From positions 1 through 39,632 of the IMG/VR virus record IMGVR_UViG_3300048838_000280: a stretch of 39,632 bases of DNA; one strand, written 5' to 3'. The position numbers were made by a program, and so were the translations under genes. The notes under the pieces were generated by a model. It ran no database searches and was not told where the DNA came from. It saw only the letters and a program-made list of their open reading frames with translations. The stretch is from a virus. The first letter of the stretch is position 1. The number at the start of each line of letters is the position of its first letter. Shown here one piece after another: positions 34,595 through 39,632 of the stretch.

Positions 34595-36085
34595 TCAGGG
34601 CTCCAGGCGCAGCAGCGCCGAGGTCTGGACGTCGTGCACGTCGGATTCGAGGACTTTTGCGCCGGCCGCCACCCACGCGCGCGCACGGTCGAGCGTGGCC
34701 TCGAGGTGCTGGCGCGCGCTGTCAGCGGACACGGCCATCACCTGCTGCACGAAGGCTGCATGGCCGTCGAAGAGTTGTGCCAGGTCATCGCCCTGCCGGG
34801 CCGCGCGCGCGATGAGCGCCACCTCCTTGCGGGCGACGCGCTCGGCGGCAGCGGCAAGGATCAGCGCCTGCCGCTCGCCGCTGCCACGCTGCGCGGGTTC
34901 TCCGCGCTCCTGCGCGGCGCGGCGACTGCCGGCGGGCTGCATGTTCAGCGGCTCGAGCGGCACGTCCAGGCCGTCGATGGGGTTCAAGTTCTCCATCGCG
35001 CGCGCTTCGTTGCGCAGCAGCCAGCCGTCCTGGATGCCTTTGCCGTAGGCCTCGTACCGGGTCTTGGTGTCGCCGCGCAGCAGCATGGCGACCTTGTATT
35101 CCGCGAAGTGCTCGTCGCCGAAGTCCAAATCGCGCAGCAGGGCCTGTTCCCACGCGACGCAGCTCGGCAGGATGGCGTCGGTCACGAAATCGAGCTGCTG
35201 GTGTTCGATGTTCCCCCAGGTGGCGCGATCGAGGATGCCGAGCTTGTGCGGCGGCACGCGGAACAGGCCCGCGATGTCGATCTCGTGCATCTTGCGCTGC
35301 TCAATGAACTGCGCATCGGCGTTGCTGACGGCCAGCGCGTGCAGCTCCATGCCCTGGTCCATGACGGGCACGCGGCCGGCGTTGAATCCGCCGTACTGGC
35401 GCGAGAAATCGTCCACCCAGTCGCGCTTAGCCTCTGGCGTCGAGAACTTGCCGGCCATCTTGACCCACACGGGCGGCCGGGCCGAATTGGCGAAGTACCG
35501 CGTGCCGTAGTCGCGCGCGGCGATGGCTGCGGAGAAGGTTTCGCGCTCCAGCTCGATCGGGTTCATTCCGACGTAGCCATCGGCGCTGAGGCCGGCGACG
35601 TGCAGCACCTCACCGAAGACGAGCGTGCGCGCGCTGCCGTCCTTGTCGGTGACGCGGTAGCGCGGCACGCCAGACGGAAGCACTTCAACGACTACGCGAT
35701 CGGGATGCAGCGGCACGAGCATGTCGACGCGACCGGCACCGCTGTAGACGATCTGGCTGTAGGCGTTGCCGCGCAGGTCCAGGTGAGACTGCATCATGCT
35801 GCGCCACTGCATGGCGGTCTGCCAGGGGTTTGGCTGATCGTGCAGCAGGCCAGCAAGCGGGTGGCTGTCGTCGGCCTCCTTGCCGCCGCCAGGCAGGCGC
35901 CGGTACACCTGCATGGGCAGCATGCCGATGGTCTCGGCCCGCACGCGCACGCACTTGTAGACCGTGCTCAGCCGCATGGCCGAATCAGCGCCGACGCGAC
36001 CGGGGCGGCCGGGCGCCGCTTCGTACCAGAAGTCGTGTTCCGGCCCGTATCGGCCGGTGGCGCCAATGTCGTGTGCGATGAACAT
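34595..36085 (-). CDS. Portal protein (HK97 family)
   Basis: A 496-residue portal. The HK97 pattern is visible: STVYKCVRVRAETIGMLPMQ, HPLAGLLHDQPNPWQTAMQW, LDLRGNAYSQIVYSGAG, FGEVLHVAGLSADGYVGMNP, EIDIAGLFRVPPHKLGILDR and SRQYGGFNAGRVPVM. It forms the dodecameric DNA gate at one capsid vertex. The C-terminal 90 residues are helical and poorly conserved. The ATG overlaps the small membrane gene stop as TGATG. Confidence 0.92.
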   Translation of the reverse strand: MFIAHDIGATGRYGPEHDFWYEAAPGRPGRVGADSAMRLSTVYKCVRVRAETIGMLPMQVYRRLPGGGKEADDSHPLAGLLHDQPNPWQTAMQWRSMMQSHLDLRGNAYSQIVYSGAGRVDMLVPLHPDRVVVEVLPSGVPRYRVTDKDGSARTLVFGEVLHVAGLSADGYVGMNPIELERETFSAAIAARDYGTRYFANSARPPVWVKMAGKFSTPEAKRDWVDDFSRQYGGFNAGRVPVMDQGMELHALAVSNADAQFIEQRKMHEIDIAGLFRVPPHKLGILDRATWGNIEHQQLDFVTDAILPSCVAWEQALLRDLDFGDEHFAEYKVAMLLRGDTKTRYEAYGKGIQDGWLLRNEARAMENLNPIDGLDVPLEPLNMQPAGSRRAAQERGEPAQRGSGERQALILAAAAERVARKEVALIARAARQGDDLAQLFDGHAAFVQQVMAVSADSARQHLEATLDRARAWVAAGAKVLESDVHDVQTSALLRLEP

Positions 36086-36243
36086 CAGCCAGCCCGCCCG
36101 GCGATGCGTGCGCCTGTAATGGTGAGCCAGAGGACCAGCGCGCCAGCGGTGATGAGTCCGGCCGGCAGGTACACCATGCCGGCACCAACGCTGATGAGCG
36201 CGGCGCCGCAGGCGACGGCGACGTTGTAGACGCTGGCCTTCAT
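36085..36243 (-). CDS. 52-residue two-helix membrane protein
   Basis: MKASVYNVAVACGAALISVG, AGMVYLPAGLITAGALVLWL, then TITGARIAGRAG. Two short hydrophobic stretches, or one hairpin, would cross the inner membrane. Small membrane proteins often lie between terminase and portal in HK97-like phages; function unknown. It starts 3 nt after the TerL stop and its own stop overlaps portal as TGATG. Confidence 0.68.
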   Translation of the reverse strand: MKASVYNVAVACGAALISVGAGMVYLPAGLITAGALVLWLTITGARIAGRAG

Positions 36244-36246
36244 GTG

Positions 36247-37926
36247 TCAGGCAAAGATGGGCTGCCCGTCGTAGACAGGCACCGCCTGTTGCGGATTGGC
36301 GCTGAGCAGCGCCACCGCGTTGAACATGGCCATCAGCGGGTCGATCTTGGCTGCACCTGCCGCCTGCTTCGTGATGGCGATCGCGTTGCCCTTGGGCTCG
36401 ACCTTGGCGTTGCCGGCGGCCCAGGCCATCAGCCGCGCGCCACCGTGGAACAGGGTTCCCTCGGCCAGCTTTCGCTCGGCGGTCTTGATGCTGCCGGCCA
36501 TCTTCCAGCCCTGGCTGATTGCGACGATGCGGTCGGCCTCGATGCCGCGCTCGACAAGCGCATCGACGATGGCGCCGATACCCACGGCGTCGACGCCGAT
36601 CTTGTCCATCCGGCCGGACTCCTCGACGCGCAGCACGAGGTCGGCAACCTCCTGCACGTCGTCGCCGATGCGCTCGACGATGGTCAGGTCGCCGTCGGCG
36701 GAAAAGTCGCGCAGGCGCGGCGCTTCGGCCTTGCGGCGCTCCATGACGCTGGGGTGCGCCCAGGCATGGCCCCAGTGCAGCCAGTGGCCGGTGGCGCTCT
36801 CGCGGCCCATGACGGCCATGCCCAGCAGGTCGTCCAGGCCGCCGCCGTCGATGCCGACGACGACGACCTCGCAGCGGCGCAGCAGCTCGTCCAGCGTCAG
36901 GCCTGCGGTGCCCTGCTGTTCCCAGTAGTCGGCGCCGGCCCAGCGGCCGGACATCAGCGCCAGGCCGATTTCGACGTTGAGGTGCTGGCTGGCCCAGATG
37001 CGCAGCGAGGCTTCGCCGTTGGCCGCCTCGTCCTCGAACGACCGCTGCAGGGCTTCGAGCCCGATAGACAGGCCCAGGTTCGGCGTGACCATCGCCCAGT
37101 TCGCCGGGTCGCGCCACGGCTTGTCGGGCGCCTGCTGCATCTCCTTCGGGAACTCGTACAGCACCGGCAGCATGGCGCCCTGGCGCTTGCCGTCGCGGAT
37201 GTCGCGCGCGCGCTGCAGGTCTTCGGCGAACACGCCGGCCGGCGGCTCGTCCGACTGCGTGGTGATGATGGCCAAGAAGGCTTCGGGGAACGGCATCATG
37301 CCGCCGCGGAGCTGGATCATGGCCTTCTTCGCCTTCGGCATCCGGCCGAGGACGTGCTCTTCGTCCACCAGCGCGCCCACCACCTTCTTGCCGGTGATGA
37401 TGTCCGGGTCGAAGGTCATGATCTCAAGCTTGGCCTGCGTCTCGCGGTGGATGATGGTCTTGATGTGGTCCCGCACGTGCAGCTTCTTCTGCAGCACCTC
37501 ATCGAGCGCGATGGCGCCGGCCGCCGCGGCGAAGGCGTCGTCGGCGGTCTTCTGCACCGGGCCCGTCAGCAGGAAGGGCGCGCGGGGTCGCTGGTTGAAC
37601 AGCAGCGCCGTCAGCATCAGCAGCGCGCCGCCGGTGGTCTTGTTGTTCTTCTTCGGCACCAGCAGGAACAGCTCGCTGATCAGGCGGCGCTTGGTGGCCG
37701 GGTCGATGGACGCGAACAGCGCCCACACGATGCGGCGGAACCACTCGCCACCGGCATCGGCCATCGTCGGCGTGCCGGGCACGTCGAACAGCCGCAGCCG
37801 GTTGAAGATGGCCACGGCGCGATCGCCCTCAGACGGGTTCGGCAGCTGCAGGTCAGGCACCAGACTGCGGCCGGTCTTCAACCGGTCAACCCAGTCCGGG
37901 CATGAAAGATCCAGGTCGCCAGTCAT
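36247..37926 (-). CDS. terL: Terminase large subunit
   Basis: A 559-residue packaging ATPase and nuclease. The Walker A is LLVPKKNNKTTGG (residues about 88-100), the Walker B/catalytic Glu is VVGALVDEEH (residues about 182-191), with the coupling region LAIITTQSD. The RNase H-like nuclease starts with VVVGIDGGGLDDLLGMAV (metal Asp), then IGVDAVGIGAIVDAL (second Asp). It matches HK97-type (TerL with PKKN P-loop) terminases. ATG 37926 overlaps TerS as ATGA. Confidence 0.93.
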   Translation of the reverse strand: MTGDLDLSCPDWVDRLKTGRSLVPDLQLPNPSEGDRAVAIFNRLRLFDVPGTPTMADAGGEWFRRIVWALFASIDPATKRRLISELFLLVPKKNNKTTGGALLMLTALLFNQRPRAPFLLTGPVQKTADDAFAAAAGAIALDEVLQKKLHVRDHIKTIIHRETQAKLEIMTFDPDIITGKKVVGALVDEEHVLGRMPKAKKAMIQLRGGMMPFPEAFLAIITTQSDEPPAGVFAEDLQRARDIRDGKRQGAMLPVLYEFPKEMQQAPDKPWRDPANWAMVTPNLGLSIGLEALQRSFEDEAANGEASLRIWASQHLNVEIGLALMSGRWAGADYWEQQGTAGLTLDELLRRCEVVVVGIDGGGLDDLLGMAVMGRESATGHWLHWGHAWAHPSVMERRKAEAPRLRDFSADGDLTIVERIGDDVQEVADLVLRVEESGRMDKIGVDAVGIGAIVDALVERGIEADRIVAISQGWKMAGSIKTAERKLAEGTLFHGGARLMAWAAGNAKVEPKGNAIAITKQAAGAAKIDPLMAMFNAVALLSANPQQAVPVYDGQPIFA

Positions 37927-38336
37927 TGCAGGTGACCTGTAGGCCGTAGAAGGCCATCCCATTCGGTGCCAACGTGTGCGGTCTTGGCGTCGGCCTGCGC
38001 CTGTGCACGCTTGCCTGGCGTCTCTGCGGGATTGATGCCTTCGCTTTCGCGCCAACCGGCCCGCACCTTCAGCCAGAAGATGGCCGCGACAACGTTCGGC
38101 TTGCTGGAGTCAGTCGCGGCCCGGAACAGTGAAGCTGCAACCTTGGCGTTCGCCTCGATAGCGCCGACGTCCAACTCGTCTCGGAAATGGACAGTGAGCG
38201 TTGGCCGAGTGATCCCAATCACTCTCGCGATGTCGTCCTGCGGAATGCCCATAGCCGAGAGCATCCGTACCTGCGCGCGGTCTTTCTCGCTGGGCTGATA
38301 TGGCGGGCGGCCGCCCGCCTTTCCTGACTTCCCCAT
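37923..38336 (-). CDS. terS: Terminase small subunit-like HTH protein
   Basis: A 137-residue protein. GGRPPYQPSEKDRAQVRMLS then AMGIPQDDIARVIGITRPTL forms an HTH of the resolvase type, followed by a helical oligomerisation region (AKVAASLFRAATDSSKPNVV). Small HTH proteins directly upstream of TerL usually recognise the packaging site. Starts with a TGATG overlap with the methyltransferase. Confidence 0.8.
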   Translation of the reverse strand: MGKSGKAGGRPPYQPSEKDRAQVRMLSAMGIPQDDIARVIGITRPTLTVHFRDELDVGAIEANAKVAASLFRAATDSSKPNVVAAIFWLKVRAGWRESEGINPAETPGKRAQAQADAKTAHVGTEWDGLLRPTGHLQ

Positions 38337-38938
38337 CAGGCGGCCTCATCCATTGCCATGCAGCCCGCCTCTACTTCGGCGAACGTCCGGCCATCACCTT
38401 CTAGCGTCGCGGCCTGGCCGGTGAAGGCTTGCCAGCGGCGGACGATGACGTCGCAGTAGCGCGGGTCCAACTCCATCAGGCGCGCGATGCGACCGTTCTT
38501 CTCGGCCGCGATCAGCGTCGTGCCACTTCCGCCAAAGCTGTCCAGCACGATGTCACCGCCCTTGGTGTTGTTCAGCATCTGGTACTCGAACAGCGCCACC
38601 GGCTTCATCGTCGGGTGCTCGGCATTGCGACTTGGCCTGTCGAACTCAAGGATGGTCGTCTGCTTGCGGTCGCTCGCCCACAGGTGGCCGGCGCCATCCT
38701 TCCAGCCGTACAGACAAGGCTCGTGGCGCCAGTGGTAGTCCTGACGCCCCATGACGAGCGTTTGCTTCTTCCAGACAAGGCACTGCCGAACCTGCCATCC
38801 GGCGTCGATAGCAGCGCCACGGAAGTTGTAGCCCTCCGAATCGGAGTGCCAGATGTAGAAGACGGCGCCTGGCTTCATCACAGCATCAGCAGCCACGTAG
38901 GCGTCTCGCAGAAACTGCCGGAATGCGTCAGCGCCCAT
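38336..38938 (-). CDS. DNA methyltransferase, C-terminal half (split by in-frame TAA)
   Basis: A 200-residue ORF carrying the rest of a beta-class DNA methyltransferase: FYIWHSDSEGYNFRGAAIDA, PTMKPVALFEYQML and the AdoMet-binding motif DIVLDSFGGSGTTLIAAE. The DPPY catalytic motif is in the upstream ORF. The two are in the same frame, interrupted only by TAA at 38978-38980; after it the frame reads GKTKAKLTIENDAM then this ATG. Re-initiation at 38938 could yield this piece, but alone it lacks DPPY. Confidence 0.8.
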   Translation of the reverse strand: MGADAFRQFLRDAYVAADAVMKPGAVFYIWHSDSEGYNFRGAAIDAGWQVRQCLVWKKQTLVMGRQDYHWRHEPCLYGWKDGAGHLWASDRKQTTILEFDRPSRNAEHPTMKPVALFEYQMLNNTKGGDIVLDSFGGSGTTLIAAEKNGRIARLMELDPRYCDVIVRRWQAFTGQAATLEGDGRTFAEVEAGCMAMDEAA

Positions 38939-38977
38939 CGCGTCGTTCTCGATGGTCAGCTTCGCCTTCGTCTTGCC

Positions 38978-39598
38978 TTAATACGCCACGTTGTACGGCG
39001 GATCGGTCAGCCACATGTCGACCATCTGGCCGGCGCACAACCGCTCCAGTTCGTCGATCCGCGTGCTGTCGCCGCAGAGCAGCCGATGCCACCCCATCAC
39101 CCAGACGTCGCCAGGCTTGGTCACCGGCTCGGGCTGCACCTCGGGCGCATCGTCAGGGTCGGTCAGGCCGGCTGATCCAGTGACGTCCTGGCTCGCCATG
39201 AAAGCGGCAAGTTCGTCCTCGCTGAAGCCGATCAAGCTCAGATCGAAGTCGGCGTCCTGCAGGTCCAGAAGCTCGGCGCGCAGCATCGAAGCATCCCAGC
39301 CTGCAGCAAGGGCGAGGGCGTTGTCAGCCATGACATACGCGCGACGCTGCGCTTCGCTGAGGTGCCGAAGCTCGATTGTTGGCACCTCTTTGATGCCGAG
39401 CTTGCGCGCCGCAAGGACGCGGCCGTGCCCGGCAATGATCCCTCTGTCGCCATCGACCAAGACTGGGTTGGTCCACCCGAACTCCCGGATCGACGCCGCA
39501 ATCTGTGCCACCTGGGCGTCCGAGTGCGTCCGCGAATTGCGTGCATACGGAATCAGCGCGTCAAGTGGCTGGTAGCGGATCTTGAGAGGTTCTGTCAT
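38978..39598 (-). CDS. ParB-like nuclease domain plus DPPY half of methyltransferase
   Basis: A 206-residue ORF. The N-terminal ParB/Srx domain reads YQPLDALIPYARNSRTHSDA, QIAASIREFGWTNPVLVDGD, GIIAGHGRVLAARKLGIKEV and a helical linker. It ends with a methyltransferase entry (GDVWVMGWHRLLCGDSTRID) and catalytic TDPPYNVAY, directly followed by TAA. In related phages ParB and the methyltransferase are one protein of about 420 residues, so the TAA truncates the enzyme. AAGGAAG lies upstream of ATG 39598. Confidence 0.85.
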   Translation of the reverse strand: MTEPLKIRYQPLDALIPYARNSRTHSDAQVAQIAASIREFGWTNPVLVDGDRGIIAGHGRVLAARKLGIKEVPTIELRHLSEAQRRAYVMADNALALAAGWDASMLRAELLDLQDADFDLSLIGFSEDELAAFMASQDVTGSAGLTDPDDAPEVQPEPVTKPGDVWVMGWHRLLCGDSTRIDELERLCAGQMVDMWLTDPPYNVAY

Positions 39599-39632
39599 CT
39601 TCCTTTTTGGGCGAAAAAAACCTACGAATGAG

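Noticed and set aside
1-39632. Integron integrase, phage integrase, attI or tRNA genes
   Set aside because: I looked through the open frames for tyrosine-recombinase motifs and for tRNA-like cloverleaf sequences and saw none convincing. A covariance-model and profile search would be needed to exclude them fully.

Overview
The window is a GC-rich genome of a siphovirus (long, flexible, non-contractile tail), or nearly all of one. It contains HK97-type packaging and head genes, a lambda-like tail operon and a Gram-negative lysis cassette with a SAR endolysin and nested spanins. The DUF6948-like protein, the YdaS/Cro-like regulator, the ParB-methyltransferase next to the terminase and the base composition suggest a beta-proteobacterial (Burkholderiales-like) host. 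That host call is inference. No integrase and no CI-type repressor are visible. The HNH gene at the left edge and the ParB/terminase block at the right edge are both leftward and are neighbours in many related phages. The window may therefore be a circularly permuted, complete genome cut between them.

Layout. (1) Positions 11-5580, leftward: a YdaS/Cro-like regulator heads an operon of small proteins, a replication initiator-like protein, a DnaB-like helicase, a winged-helix protein, the RusA Holliday-junction resolvase, a zinc-knuckle protein and a sigma-like protein. A lipoprotein gene and a terminator follow, and HNH lies beyond. (2) 5581-5795: a divergent control region with three perfect CTAGC-N5-GCTAG palindromes, two promoters and a rightward terminator. 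(3) 5796-9055, rightward: a DUF6948-like gene, a Gly-X repeat protein, five small overlapping genes, a PD-(D/E)XK nuclease and its usual neighbour. (4) 9050-12422, rightward: eight integron-type attC sites in one orientation, separating seven cassettes with small ORFs (zinc ribbons, a Lar-like protein, and a paralogous pair found in two cassettes). No integron integrase gene is present, so this is a CALIN-like cassette array inside a phage. (5) 12417-13776: small genes of unknown function around an AT-richer divergent intergenic region. (6) 13779-15902, leftward: Rz/Rz1, SAR endolysin, holin-like protein and an HTH protein. (7) 15919-39598, leftward: tail tip, tail assembly, tail tube, connectors, decoration proteins, major capsid, protease, portal, terminase and a ParB-methyltransferase split by an in-frame TAA.

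How it works together. The rightward early promoter, overlapped by two operators, is the only evident promoter for both the recombination genes and the cassette array, so it may act as the cassette promoter. The leftward late genes are packed with ATGA/TGATG overlaps. Terminator-like hairpins interrupt them just before the major capsid gene, just before the tail tube gene and before the 31452-31628 gene. The tail chaperone pair uses a lambda-like GGGAAAC slippery heptamer. The most unusual content is the attC array. Its first site closely resembles, from memory, the attC of aadA-type resistance cassettes, and several cassette ORFs start inside an attC and are translated through it.
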